Positions 33,891 through 43,168 are shown, counted from the stretch's first letter. The stretch is 64,000 nucleotides of DNA from Argonema galeatum A003/A1 (GCF_023333595.1 NZ_JAIQZM010000006.1:158620-222619), one strand, 5' to 3'. The notes: generated from the letters alone by a model not told the origin. Made by a program: numbers and translations.

Positions 33891-35240
33891 GTGGCTAATC
33901 AGCGAGGCGACAATCCATCTAAATCACTATTCAATAGTGGGTTTTCGTTCGAGCCATCCCTGAGTGAGAAAGACCGAAATTGGCAGGCATTTATAGGTGC
34001 AAACTTGGCAACGCCGACTTTAAAAGGGACTGACCTACGGGGTGCTTACTTGAAGGGTGCCTATCTAAGGAAGGCTGACCTGAGACAGATTGACCTGAGT
34101 GAGATCTGCCTGAGTTATGCTGACTTGATTGAGTGTGACCTGACAGAAGCCTGCCTGAATTTGGCTAACCTGACAGAAGCTTGCCTGAATTTGGCTAACC
34201 TCCGCAAGTCCAAACTCAGAGGAGCCAATCTGAGCAAGTCCAATCTGGTTGGGGCAGAAATGACTCAAGCCGACTTAAGGGGAGCCAACCTAACTAAGGC
34301 TAACCTGGTTGGGGCAAATCTGGAAAGCGCCGACCTAACAGGGGCAAACTTGAGTGGGGCAGATCTGACCGGGGCAGACTTGAAAGGATCGATCCTGAAA
34401 AATGCAGTCTACAGTCCAGCAACTCGATTTAGTGAAAATATTGACGCTGGTAAAGCAGGGGCTTACTTGATTGCCCCTAAAGTATCTGCTCCAGATGTCA
34501 ACCTCAGCGGTGTGGATCTGAATGGGGCAGACTTGAGAGGGATAGACCTGAGAAGGGCAAACCTGAGAAAAACCAACTTGAATGGGGCTAATCTGAATGG
34601 GGCAAATCTGAGCGGAGCAAATCTGAGCGGAGCCGACTTGAATGGGGCAGACTTGAGAGACGCGATGTTTAAAAAGGCGGTTTACTCTCTGGAAACGCAG
34701 TTCCCTCCAGGCTTTGACCCAAATAAGGTTGGAGCTTACTTAATTGCTTCTGAGGTGTCGCTTCTAGAGGTTAACTTAAGTAGTGTGGATCTCAGTGGGG
34801 CAGACTTGAGCGGCGCAAACCTCTATAGATCGAACCTATCCGGGTCTAATATGAGGGAAATAGACTTAACCGGAGCTAACTTGAGGAAGGCTCACTTGCA
34901 AGGGGCGAAAATTCAACGGGCAGACCTGCGAGAGGCAAACCTGACGCAAGCTAGCTTGTGTGAGGCGGATCTGAGCGAAGCCGACCTCAGAAAGGTAGAT
35001 CTGACTAGAGCAGACTTGAGTGGGGCAAACCTCTTTAAGGTAGATTTGAGAGGCGCAGATCTAACGGGAGCCCGTTTGAATCAGGCTAATTTAAACGAAG
35101 CTGACTTGAGAGGGGTCGATCTGACGAGAGCAGACCTCAGTGGGGCAAGCCTCAGCGGGGCAGACATCACAGAGGCAGATTGCACGAGGACAACGCTGGA
35201 TGCTACGAATCTGATTGAGTTGACACTGCCACGGCTATAA
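33891..35240 (+). CDS. Long pentapeptide-repeat protein
   Basis: The 449 residues start at GTG 33891. After a 35-residue leader without signal peptide, nearly all of the protein is A(D/N)LxX pentapeptides forming a right-handed quadrilateral beta-helix, in three blocks split by two similar linkers (YSPATRFSENIDAGKAGAYL and YSLETQFPPGFDPNKVGAYL, each followed by LIA). The duplicated linkers suggest internal duplication. Cytoplasmic by sequence; function in cyanobacteria is unknown for most members. It is followed after 25 bp by the outer-membrane barrel gene and then the CHAT gene, suggesting one transcription unit. Confidence 0.88.
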   Translation: MANQRGDNPSKSLFNSGFSFEPSLSEKDRNWQAFIGANLATPTLKGTDLRGAYLKGAYLRKADLRQIDLSEICLSYADLIECDLTEACLNLANLTEACLNLANLRKSKLRGANLSKSNLVGAEMTQADLRGANLTKANLVGANLESADLTGANLSGADLTGADLKGSILKNAVYSPATRFSENIDAGKAGAYLIAPKVSAPDVNLSGVDLNGADLRGIDLRRANLRKTNLNGANLNGANLSGANLSGADLNGADLRDAMFKKAVYSLETQFPPGFDPNKVGAYLIASEVSLLEVNLSSVDLSGADLSGANLYRSNLSGSNMREIDLTGANLRKAHLQGAKIQRADLREANLTQASLCEADLSEADLRKVDLTRADLSGANLFKVDLRGADLTGARLNQANLNEADLRGVDLTRADLSGASLSGADITEADCTRTTLDATNLIELTLPRL

Positions 35241-35265
35241 ACTTTTACCAAATACAACTGTCTCG

Positions 35266-36252
35266 ATGAGATTAACTTGGAATCGTGCAACGCGAATAAA
35301 TTTTGTCTCAAAGGCGATCGTTTCCAGTATAGCGATCGCCTTACTACTAACTCCGAAAACCAGCCTTGCACAAGAAAGCAAGCCTGACGAGGTAGGGGCG
35401 GCGTTGGAACTTGCCTTGATAACAAACCAGCTAACTGAGGTGTTAGCCCAGATAGCTCAAGCACCCGAAGTACAAGTAAATCCAGAACCATCTGGTGTTG
35501 CGCCCGGTTTAGAAACTGAGCCTTCTACACCTGAAGAAACGCCTTTTCAACCGCAAAACCTGCCATTGGTGCCCTCAGAGGCACGTAGATACGGTACAGC
35601 CCCGAATATTACGGTGATAACGCCCTCAGCTTATGGGAAATCTTGGGGTAATATTAGTGTTGGTGCGGGTTTACAAGAAAGAACTCGCTTTACTAACGAG
35701 GCGGATGGGGTTTTCGGTGTTGGGATCGGGTTGGGTGATGCTCAAAAAGCGATCGGCTTAGATGTTGGTGTGTCAGTTACTGACTTAGATACCGCAGAAG
35801 ATGGTACTCTCAGCTTTAAGCTTCACCGACAGTTACCTAAGGATTTTGCAGTTGCTGTGGGAGTGCTAAATGCGATCGACTGGGGTCTTACCGATAGCGG
35901 TACAAGTTTTTATGGTGTGGTCACAAAAAGATTTCGCCTGCAAAACCGAGTCGATCGGCCCTTTAGTCAGCTTTATATTTCTGCTGGCGTTGGCAGCGGG
36001 CAATTTCGTTCGGAATCTAATATTAACGAAGATAATGATTCAGTTGGCTTTTTTGGCAGTTTGGCGGTGCGAGTCGCCGAACCTGTAAATTTAATAGCAG
36101 AATGGACAGGTCAAGATTTGACGATCGGATTATCTGTTGTACCGTTCCGCGATATTCCTTTGGTTATTACACCAGGAGTGACTGATATTACTGGCAAGGC
36201 TGGTGACGGAAGCAGATTTATATTAGGAGTTGGATATTTAATCTCTTTTTAA
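35266..36252 (+). CDS. Outer-membrane beta-barrel-like exported protein
   Basis: The 328 residues have a signal peptide (IVSSIAIALLLTPKTSLAQ), a proline-rich linker to about residue 105, then alternating hydrophobic beta-strands ending in an aromatic residue (FILGVGYLISF at the C-terminus), as in outer-membrane barrels. WGNISVGAGLQERTRF and AIGLDVGVSVTDLDT are typical strand pairs. No named family recognised. Its neighbours, a pentapeptide protein upstream and an exported CHAT protein 36 bp downstream, point to a shared envelope function. Confidence 0.72.
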   Translation: MRLTWNRATRINFVSKAIVSSIAIALLLTPKTSLAQESKPDEVGAALELALITNQLTEVLAQIAQAPEVQVNPEPSGVAPGLETEPSTPEETPFQPQNLPLVPSEARRYGTAPNITVITPSAYGKSWGNISVGAGLQERTRFTNEADGVFGVGIGLGDAQKAIGLDVGVSVTDLDTAEDGTLSFKLHRQLPKDFAVAVGVLNAIDWGLTDSGTSFYGVVTKRFRLQNRVDRPFSQLYISAGVGSGQFRSESNINEDNDSVGFFGSLAVRVAEPVNLIAEWTGQDLTIGLSVVPFRDIPLVITPGVTDITGKAGDGSRFILGVGYLISF

Positions 36253-36287
36253 AGACTGGAGACTGGAAACTGGAGTAGCAATAAACA

Positions 36288-37934
36288 ATGAAGAAAATAA
36301 TTAAATTTTCGTTAATTTTTGTTTTGACAATTGGTTGGATTTTTATTGCCGTCAAACCAGGACTTAACCAATCAGGTACTCAGTCAAATACCACAGTTCC
36401 TAATCCACAAGAAATTAATCCTCAACCAGTTGAAGTCAAACCAGAATCCCCACAAAGTTCGCTGAGTGATATAAAGATCGATCGCACTGCTTTTGAGCAA
36501 AATTTCCAACAAGCCAGCTTCGATCGGGCAGTGCAGATGTTTGAAGAACTTCAAGCAGTAGAATTTGGCAAATACTTCGGGACAAACTTTTTTGGTAAAA
36601 CTGCTTCTCCTGAACAGATATCTCAGACTTTATGCAATTTAGCTGAAACAACAGGGAAAAAAGCGGCGCTACTTTACGTGGTATCCCTGGAAAAACAACT
36701 GGAATTATTACTCATTATACCCAATTCTACACCTTGTACTAAGGCATCATTTAAACAAAATGGCTACCAGTCTAAGCTGGGACAGGGGAACCCCACCCCC
36801 AACCCCTCCCCGCAACAGGGAGGGGAGTATTTTCCCCCCTCTCCGAGGTCGGAGAGGGGGGTTAGGGGGGTGAGGTTTGTCCCGGCAATAGTTGGTAGCA
36901 AACAAAATAATAATCCAACCCTCTTCATTCGCAAGAGTGTTCCCGAAGCAAACCGCAAACGCCTCCAAACAGTTGCCAAAGAATTTCGATCTGGAGTAAC
37001 CGATCCAATCCTGAGTAACGATTACCGTAATTTTGCCAAACAGTTTTATCAATGGATTATTGCTCCCGTACAATCAGATTTGGCTGCTAACAAAATAGAT
37101 AGCTTGATATTTTCAATGGATGCTGGTTTGCGATCGGTTCCAGTAGCTGCTTTCAACAATGGTCAACAGTTTCTGATCGAGCAATATAATGTCGCTTTAA
37201 TCCCTAGCTTTAGCCTCACGGATACCCGTTACATTCGGATCGCCAACTCCCAAATGTTGGCAATGGGAATATCCAAGAGTACCCAGGATCAGTCTCCTTT
37301 ACCGGCGGTAGCTGTGGAAGTTCCTACCTTAGCTAATATTCTTTGGCGTGGTCAGGCATTTTTGAATGAAGAATCAACATTGGAAAAACTCCAATCTCTC
37401 AGTCGTCAACAACATTTTGAAATTATCCACATAGCGACTCATGCAGAATTTAGATCTGGAAAAGTAAGTGAATCTTACATCCAATTCTGGAATTCTAAAC
37501 TCAAATTGGATCAATTGCAAAACTTTTCGCGAAAGTTGGCGTGGAATAAAGCTCCAAAAGTAGAGATGCTTGTTTTGAGTGCTTGTAGAACTGCATTGGG
37601 AAACGAACAAGCAGAACTGGGATTTGCTGGTTTGGCGGTTCAGGCGGGTGTGAAAACTGCTGTGGGAAGTCTGTGGTATGCCAGCGATGAAGGTTCGCTA
37701 GCACTGATGACGGAATTTTATCATAAATTACGGACGGCACCGATAAAAACTGAGGCTTTGAGAGATGCTCAGTTAGGTATGCTGAAAGGACAAGTTAGGT
37801 TGGAGAATGGACAGTTAATATTATCGGACAATCGTCGCGTCTCTCTTCCCCCAGAACTTGCAACCAGTGGTGATATTAATCTATCTCATCCTTACTTTTG
37901 GTCTGGTTACACGATGATTGGTAATTGGAATTAA
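36288..37934 (+). CDS. Exported/membrane-anchored CHAT-domain protein
   Basis: The 548-residue protein starts MKKIIKFSLIFVLTIGWIFI, a signal peptide or anchor, so the CHAT domain should lie in the periplasm. The CHAT (caspase HetF associated with TPRs) protease-like domain spans about 260-545, with the catalytic His in IHIATHAEF (His385) and Cys in VLSACRTALG (Cys433), both present. GLAVQAGVKTAVGSLW and FWSGYTMIGN are further conserved blocks. No TPRs are present. Residues about 159-204 are encoded by an E1 palindromic element (NPTPNPSPQQGGEY). The 3' end overlaps the convergent MuiA-like gene by four bases. Confidence 0.88.
   Translation: MKKIIKFSLIFVLTIGWIFIAVKPGLNQSGTQSNTTVPNPQEINPQPVEVKPESPQSSLSDIKIDRTAFEQNFQQASFDRAVQMFEELQAVEFGKYFGTNFFGKTASPEQISQTLCNLAETTGKKAALLYVVSLEKQLELLLIIPNSTPCTKASFKQNGYQSKLGQGNPTPNPSPQQGGEYFPPSPRSERGVRGVRFVPAIVGSKQNNNPTLFIRKSVPEANRKRLQTVAKEFRSGVTDPILSNDYRNFAKQFYQWIIAPVQSDLAANKIDSLIFSMDAGLRSVPVAAFNNGQQFLIEQYNVALIPSFSLTDTRYIRIANSQMLAMGISKSTQDQSPLPAVAVEVPTLANILWRGQAFLNEESTLEKLQSLSRQQHFEIIHIATHAEFRSGKVSESYIQFWNSKLKLDQLQNFSRKLAWNKAPKVEMLVLSACRTALGNEQAELGFAGLAVQAGVKTAVGSLWYASDEGSLALMTEFYHKLRTAPIKTEALRDAQLGMLKGQVRLENGQLILSDNRRVSLPPELATSGDINLSHPYFWSGYTMIGNWN
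36763..36899 (+). mobile_element. E1-type palindromic element inside the CHAT gene
   Basis: Ends are GCTACCAG (36763) and TTGGTAGC (to 36899). It shares GGAACCCCACCCCCAACCCC and GGTGAGGTTTGTCCCGGC with the intergenic copy at 8120-8245, so the two are recent relatives. Inner hairpins are CCCCTCCCCGCAACAGGGAG and CCCTCTCCGAGGTCGGAGAG. The frame is open through it. Confidence 0.8.
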
Positions 37935-39616
37935 ACATCCAAACCAGCTACAGTCAAGGAAGGGGAATGCTCAACTGTAAATTGATAATATATTTCCTGT
38001 TTTGACTGCGGCGGTAGAGTTAGCGACCATTCCAGCAAACCCATCTCACCTTGTTGAATTTTAGGATTAGTTTGCGTTAAATGCACCTTAAGTTGTTCGT
38101 TCCGACTAACTGGCAATTGTTCCGTCAGTTTTAAAGTGGTTTCTTGCTCTTGTAAGTTGGCAATCTTTAACCGATATGCGTAAGTCGTGCGACGGCGATC
38201 GAAAATTATCTTCTTGTCTACCTTTCGTTCCACCAATTCACGTTCAATCTTTAACCCCTCGTCAATGCCTAAATTAATTGTGAAATCTTGACCGGGTGAA
38301 ACGTTTTCTAGTTGGGTTGTGCCGACAAAAGTGTTGTCGCGGAAAATATTAGCTTTTCCCGGTAACAGGGTGGCACCAGTCGCCGGATTAGTAACATTCG
38401 CTTGTAAGTAAGAAAAACTAACCAAGCTCGGCATGGCGACATATTCTTTTCGGCAAGGATAGTTATCGTTGAAGATCGTAATTTTGTGCGGTGTTCCATC
38501 GCTGGGAATATCGCTGTTACCGCCTATTTCAAATGTAACTGTACCGCCAGATGTGGAAGTAACTGCTGTTACAGTTTCAGCTTGTACTCTAGGTGGTGAT
38601 ATTGACTCTTCCGCACGTTTTTGACTCTCATCTAAAAGTGCGCCTTCGTAGTCGTCGTCCCCAAAAGTATCAACTTCATAAGCCCTTAACTGATTTTCAG
38701 CCGTCACCTTACGTCGTCGCCGCACTCCTGTTACTAGAAACTGAGGCGCATTATAAGATGGATTTTGTACATCTATGTACCAAGGGTTAAGCTTTGGCGG
38801 CAGAGTTCCCAAACCTGGTTTAGCTGTAGAAAGAGTGAGGGAAACACCAAACCAATCTTCGCCAGTGTTTTGCTTAACTTCAGCTAAATAGCTAAGATTC
38901 AATCTTTCTGCTGTAGTATTGACTCGCAAATCGTACAAAGGAGTCCATCTGGCATCAGTAACAAGGTAGGAAAGTTCTAACTCGAAATTACCAGCGCCAG
39001 ATGGCTCGATCGCAACAATTATGCTAAAACTTTCTTGAGGAAGAGGTGTTTGCACTTGCTGCAATTGTTGGCGAAGTACTTGGATTTGTTTTTCTAACTG
39101 GTGCTGTTCCTTTTCGCGCTGGGCAATTGTCGTGGCATAGTTGCTGTAATGCTGACCTAAAAAGTTTAGTAATTCGCTAGTTTCATTCAGTCCAACTTGT
39201 TGTTGTGCAAGTCCTCTGGAAAAGCGATCGACTGACTTTTCGCTCAATTCTTGGATAAATTTATGTTGTAATTGCAAAGATGATAAAACATCTTTGATAG
39301 TGCGTTTTTGCTCCTCTATTTCCTGAATTTGCTGAGTTAGCTGGGCTACTTTTTCGGCGACGGGTTCAGTGGCATAGATGCGATCGGTCCTTACTGCCAA
39401 TAGTCGCACTGCTACTGTACCTTCACCTGTCACTCGCACTGATTCTGGTTCAAGAATTACTGGCAATCCTGTAATTATCAGTTGACGTTCTGCGCCGTTT
39501 AGTTCTACAGCACATCGCCGCGTCACTCGTGCGCGATCGCTATAAACCGTTACTTCCGAAATGCAAGTATCTAGTGTCTTACTGGTTGTTTGGTTTGGCG
39601 TCTCTGAGTTGGTCAC
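37931..39616 (-). CDS. Mucoidy inhibitor MuiA family protein (DUF4139/DUF4140)
   Basis: The 561 residues start with the DUF4140 domain (CISEVTVYSDRARVTRRCAV then GTVAVRLLAV), continue with a coiled coil at about 90-200 (VAEKVAQLTQQIQEIEEQKR), and end with DUF4139 (SYLVTDARWTPLYDLRV, KQNTGEDWFGVSLTLSTAKP, and QETTLKLTEQLPVSRNEQLK). The family is known from a Rhizobium mucoidy-affecting gene, but the biochemical role is unknown. No signal peptide seen. The two genes downstream of its start point (39647 and beyond) run in the same direction. Confidence 0.88.
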   Translation of the reverse strand: MTNSETPNQTTSKTLDTCISEVTVYSDRARVTRRCAVELNGAERQLIITGLPVILEPESVRVTGEGTVAVRLLAVRTDRIYATEPVAEKVAQLTQQIQEIEEQKRTIKDVLSSLQLQHKFIQELSEKSVDRFSRGLAQQQVGLNETSELLNFLGQHYSNYATTIAQREKEQHQLEKQIQVLRQQLQQVQTPLPQESFSIIVAIEPSGAGNFELELSYLVTDARWTPLYDLRVNTTAERLNLSYLAEVKQNTGEDWFGVSLTLSTAKPGLGTLPPKLNPWYIDVQNPSYNAPQFLVTGVRRRRKVTAENQLRAYEVDTFGDDDYEGALLDESQKRAEESISPPRVQAETVTAVTSTSGGTVTFEIGGNSDIPSDGTPHKITIFNDNYPCRKEYVAMPSLVSFSYLQANVTNPATGATLLPGKANIFRDNTFVGTTQLENVSPGQDFTINLGIDEGLKIERELVERKVDKKIIFDRRRTTYAYRLKIANLQEQETTLKLTEQLPVSRNEQLKVHLTQTNPKIQQGEMGLLEWSLTLPPQSKQEIYYQFTVEHSPSLTVAGLDV

Positions 39617-39646
39617 TGGCAGTTTCTCCTTTAACCCGCGTTACTA

Positions 39647-40237
39647 TTAAGAACATGAGCAAGATCTGACAGTGCGACATTTGCGGTTTTCTCCAGAACC
39701 ATCACATTCCAACCTACTGGTACAAACCTGATTTCGTTCCACAACTCCCCCATCGTTAATTACCACTTTGGCGGTAAAAGAGTCTTGTTCAATAATGGCG
39801 TTATTCTCAGAAACTTCATACTTAAACTCGTTGTCTCCTTCTATCACTGAAAAGCTACGAGTGCGATGTTTCTTAGCGATCGACATATCGAATCTTTCTG
39901 AATATTTACCTTTATCATATTTTCTATTTGTATAAGGATAGGGCTCGTCATCCATTCCCTCAGTCACATTCATGATTTTTACTTTTCTCCCCGGTGCTGG
40001 TGTGGTTGAGCTAGATTTGAATCGAGCTTTCAGTTGTTCTGGTATGAAGCCGATCCCAGGACATTCCCCAGCATAGGTAATGCTCCTAAATGGGAGCAAA
40101 TCTGTTTCAAAACCTGTTGGTGTTTCTACTTGTAATTCTGCCGCAGTGGTACTGATAGCTAAGGCAAAAATAAACAAGAGTAAAATTGTTTTCGTTTTCA
40201 GTTTTGTAAAAAAAGATCGAAAGCTTTTAAGTTCCAT
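39647..40237 (-). CDS. Secreted cysteine-containing hypothetical protein
   Basis: The 196 residues have an N-terminal signal peptide (TKTILLLFIFALAISTTAA then ELQVE). The mature protein has a Cys in TYAGECPGIGF and a cluster of six at the C-terminus (CTSRLECDGSG to CRTVRSCSCS), which suggests disulfides in the periplasm or outside. Nothing in it matches a family I know. It lies 30 bp upstream of the MuiA-like gene on the same strand, so they may form one unit. Confidence 0.7.
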   Translation of the reverse strand: MELKSFRSFFTKLKTKTILLLFIFALAISTTAAELQVETPTGFETDLLPFRSITYAGECPGIGFIPEQLKARFKSSSTTPAPGRKVKIMNVTEGMDDEPYPYTNRKYDKGKYSERFDMSIAKKHRTRSFSVIEGDNEFKYEVSENNAIIEQDSFTAKVVINDGGVVERNQVCTSRLECDGSGENRKCRTVRSCSCS

Positions 40238-40316
40238 AGTTATTTTTTGGTAATTAGATGGCTAAGTAAGGTGGGTGGTGCCCATCCTACTTATAGCTTA
40301 TTCAGATGTCCCCCTC

Positions 40317-40441
40317 CTAGAACACCGATTCAGTATTCTTTCTGGGGCGATCAGAAACCGGGTTTCTTTGGTTGTCAAGGTCGATATTTAGTTGCCACTC
40401 GCATATTCCCGGTTTCTGGTATTACTGAATAGGTATTCTAG
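40317..40441. mobile_element. Miniature inverted-repeat element
   Basis: Arms CTAGAACACCGATTCAGTA (40317-40335) and TACTGAATAGGTATTCTAG (40423-40441) pair with a few mismatches, enclosing two ACCGGGTTTCT/CCCGGTTTCT cores. The right arm overlaps the stop codon of the zinc-ribbon gene. A related start, CTAGAACACCGATTCATCGG, is at 15354. Confidence 0.6.
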
Positions 40442-40652
40442 AAGGCGGCGATGGTTGAGGGTTTATCTGTCTGTTAGCCACTTGGATCGCTTCTATGATA
40501 ATAGGCAGACCAAACAGCAAAGTGAGACAAATAGCAATCCACTTGAACCAATTTGACCGAACCCGGCCTTTAGTTGGATATTCACAAGCAAGACAAATTT
40601 CTGCTTCTGTGCTGTTTAAAGTCCCGCACTCTTTACAGGGTTCTAAAGCCAT
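40422..40652 (-). CDS. Small zinc-ribbon membrane protein
   Basis: The 76 residues open with a zinc-ribbon (CKECGTLNSTEAEICLACEY, two CxxC knuckles) followed by one transmembrane helix (WIAICLTLLFGLPIIIEAIQ) and a short proline-rich tail. That order, ribbon then helix, is frequent in small bacterial membrane proteins of unknown role. The C-terminal few codons come from a miniature repeat, so the original end may have been different. Confidence 0.65.
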   Translation of the reverse strand: MALEPCKECGTLNSTEAEICLACEYPTKGRVRSNWFKWIAICLTLLFGLPIIIEAIQVANRQINPQPSPPSRIPIQ

Positions 40653-40712
40653 AGCTCTTTTTACCTACTGTAGTTAGTTACTAGCTCAATCATACTTTTA
40701 CTTCGATATTAA

Positions 40713-41630
40713 CTAATTAGTTATTGGTGGAATTCCAGCCAGATCGAGGATTTGGGGAATCAAATCTTCGCGCTTGACTGCCATCATGTGGACGCCTTGA
40801 CAGATTTGGCGTGCTAATTTGACTTGTTCGGCTGCGATCGCAATTCCTTCCTCTAACGGATCTGTTGCACTTGCCAAACGATCGATAATGTGCTGGGGAA
40901 TGTTGACTCCAGGGACGCACCGATTGATAAATTCGGCGTTTTTAGCGGATTTGAGCAGAAAAATCCCCGCTAAAATCGGCTTATTTGTGCCTGCGGCTAT
41001 TTGAGTCATAAATTTTTCTAGGCGATCGAAGTCGGTAATTAGCTGGCTTTGGAAAAACTGCGCCCCAGCTTGTAACTTGCGCTCAAAGCGGCTTTGCAAG
41101 CCCGACCAACTCGCCAATTGGGGATCGACTGCTGCACCGACAAATAAGTCGGTAGCGCCATCTGTGAGGGGTTTTTCGTTCCAATCCAAGCCGCGATTCA
41201 TTTTGTCGATCGCTTGCAGCAGACGCACCGATTCCAAGTCGAACACGCCTTTGCAGTCGGGATGATCCCCAGCTTTGACGGGATCGCCAGTCAGGGCTAG
41301 GATGTTGCGGATACCCAAGGCGTGGGCACCCATGAGATCGGCTTGCAGTCCGATGCGATTGCGATCGCGACAAGCTACTTGACAAATTGGCTCAATCCCT
41401 TGTTGCAGCAAAATTACCGACGCCGCCAGGGGAGACATCCGCAACACCGCTCTGCTGCCATCGGTAATATTGATAGCATGAACTCTCTTTTTGAGCAGTT
41501 GCGCCATTTTTACCATCTGGATTGGGTCGCCTCCCTTGGGTGGCGCGACTTCTGCGGTGATTAGAAATTCACCAGCTTGTACTGCGGCGCGGAAAGAGGT
41601 CAAGAGTTTTGGGTATTGGATGTTGAGCAT
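40713..41630 (-). CDS. metF: Methylenetetrahydrofolate reductase family protein
   Basis: The 305 residues match the MetF barrel: EFLITAEVAPPKGGD, HAINITDGSRAVLRMSPLA, NILALTGDP (FAD-contact region), AQFFQSQLITDFDRLEKFM and PILAGIFLLKSAKNAEFI. The enzyme reduces 5,10-methylene-THF to 5-methyl-THF, supplying methyl groups for methionine. The N-terminal order is that of cyanobacterial members, which lack a regulatory domain. It follows trpS on the same strand after 91 bp. Confidence 0.88.
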   Translation of the reverse strand: MLNIQYPKLLTSFRAAVQAGEFLITAEVAPPKGGDPIQMVKMAQLLKKRVHAINITDGSRAVLRMSPLAASVILLQQGIEPICQVACRDRNRIGLQADLMGAHALGIRNILALTGDPVKAGDHPDCKGVFDLESVRLLQAIDKMNRGLDWNEKPLTDGATDLFVGAAVDPQLASWSGLQSRFERKLQAGAQFFQSQLITDFDRLEKFMTQIAAGTNKPILAGIFLLKSAKNAEFINRCVPGVNIPQHIIDRLASATDPLEEGIAIAAEQVKLARQICQGVHMMAVKREDLIPQILDLAGIPPITN

Positions 41631-41721
41631 GAGTCTGATGAATGAACGATGAAAGATAAAGTTTGGGATTTAGCCTTAATCCTTTATCCTTCATCCTTAA
41701 TACTTCCGTCCACTTATTCCG

Positions 41722-42729
41722 TTACAATGGCACGGAAAAACCCAGCGCGGCTTTGACTTGGGCTAGGGTTTGGTTTGCGATCGCTTCCGCCTTGTGTCTT
41801 CCCTCACGCAACACCGACTCCAGATAACTCTTTTCATTCATTATTGCCTGATACTTTTCCTGGATCGGTTTGAGTGCAGAAATCGTCGTTTCTGTCAGCA
41901 AAGGCTTAAATTGACCCCAACCCATATCCGCACACTCTGCCGCTGCTTCTTCCTTCGTTTTACCAGAAAGAATCATATACAAAGTTAACAGATTCCGGCT
42001 TTCCGGTCGTGACGAGTCATCAAATGTCAAACCGCGAATGGGATCTGTCTTACAGCGTTTAATCTTGTATTGGATTTCCTCTGGTGTGTCTAGCAGATTA
42101 ATCCGACTTTGATCTGAAGGGTCGGACTTAGACATTTTGCGAGTTCCATCAGTCAGACTCATTACTCTAGCGCCTTCTGCCCGAATCAGGGGATCAGGCA
42201 ATTTTAGGATTTTTTGCCCCTTACCGAATTGATGGTTAAAGCGATTGGCAATATCGCGCGTGAGTTCCAAGTGTTGCTTTTGATCTTCGCCTACCGGCAC
42301 TTTATCAGCTTGGTATAGCAAGATATCCGCCGCCATCAGCACCGGGTAATCTAGCAAACCAGTATTGACATTTTCTCCCTGCTTAACTGCTTTTTCTTTA
42401 AACTGGATCATATCTTCTAGCCAGTTAATCGGTGTGATGCAATTGAGCAGCCAACTCAGTTCGCTGTGAGCCGAAACATGGGATTGTACAAAGATAGTGG
42501 AATATTGCAGATCGATGCCACAAGCTAAATAGAAAGCAGCGATTTTATAAGTATTTTCCGCTAACGCGGTTGGATCGTGAGGTGCTGTAATCGCGTGCAA
42601 ATCTACCACGCAGAAGTAATTTTCGTACTGGCTTTGTCCTTCCACCCAGTTACGAATTGCTCCCAGGTAGTTACCCAGGTGAAGATTGCCAGTTGGTTGG
42701 ACGCCAGAGAGAACGCGAGGACTCGCCAT
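41722..42729 (-). CDS. trpS: Tryptophanyl-tRNA synthetase
   Basis: The 335-residue class I synthetase begins MASPRVLSGVQPTGNLHLGN, with the HIGH-type motif HLGNYLGA, and has the KMSKS loop KMSKSDPSDQS. FCVVDLHAIT, LLYQADKVPVGEDQKQHLEL and GLTFDDSSRPESRNLL are the usual landmarks. It charges tRNA-Trp in the cytoplasm. The start codon is directly preceded by a GTGCTGA heptamer array, and no ribosome binding site is evident. Confidence 0.96.
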   Translation of the reverse strand: MASPRVLSGVQPTGNLHLGNYLGAIRNWVEGQSQYENYFCVVDLHAITAPHDPTALAENTYKIAAFYLACGIDLQYSTIFVQSHVSAHSELSWLLNCITPINWLEDMIQFKEKAVKQGENVNTGLLDYPVLMAADILLYQADKVPVGEDQKQHLELTRDIANRFNHQFGKGQKILKLPDPLIRAEGARVMSLTDGTRKMSKSDPSDQSRINLLDTPEEIQYKIKRCKTDPIRGLTFDDSSRPESRNLLTLYMILSGKTKEEAAAECADMGWGQFKPLLTETTISALKPIQEKYQAIMNEKSYLESVLREGRHKAEAIANQTLAQVKAALGFSVPL

Positions 42730-42731
42730 AA

Positions 42732-42762
42732 AGTGCTGAGTGCTGAGTGCTGAGTGCTGAGT
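42732..42762. repeat. Heptameric tandem repeat (GTGCTGA)
   Basis: Four units of GTGCTGA lie immediately upstream of the trpS start codon, three bases away. They occupy the position of the ribosome binding site. Confidence 0.85.
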
Positions 42763-42825
42763 AAATTACATTTTAACTCCCTACAAGCTAAAAACGCATC
42801 ACCTATTACTGGTAGTTAAATATTT

Positions 42826-42882
42826 GGTATGTAGTTGCGCTTCAGCGCTCTTTAAGATAGTGCTGAAGCACAACTACATACC
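42826..42882. repeat. Palindrome, GCGCTTYAGCGCT family, copy 1
   Basis: GGTATGTAGTTGCGCTTCAG (42826 on) pairs with CTGAAGCACAACTACATACC (42863-42882), nine-base loop region. The 42730-43168 gap otherwise shows no gene; ATGAAAGTG at 43169 is the next start. Other copies of the family are at 43565, 43671 and 50875. Confidence 0.8.
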
Positions 42883-43168
42883 TGAGAAGTTTTCTGATGG
42901 GCGTCAACACTGCCCACTCAGTACTTTACTATATGTTCGGTAGCTACTGCAAGACTACCCTGCGGGGGTACTGTCAAAGCGCGATCGCATTTCGCAGAAT
43001 AAAAATAAGACTTACGCAACAGTCTTGTAGAAATCCGGTTTTTCTACAAGGTTAGCCAAAACTAAGATTTTTTCCAAAACCATCCTGTTTCTAATGCGTA
43101 AGCTGTGGAAAAGTAAGCGCAATGAATGTTTCAATCTAACTCTTTTACGTAGAGAAGGAATTTGCGAG

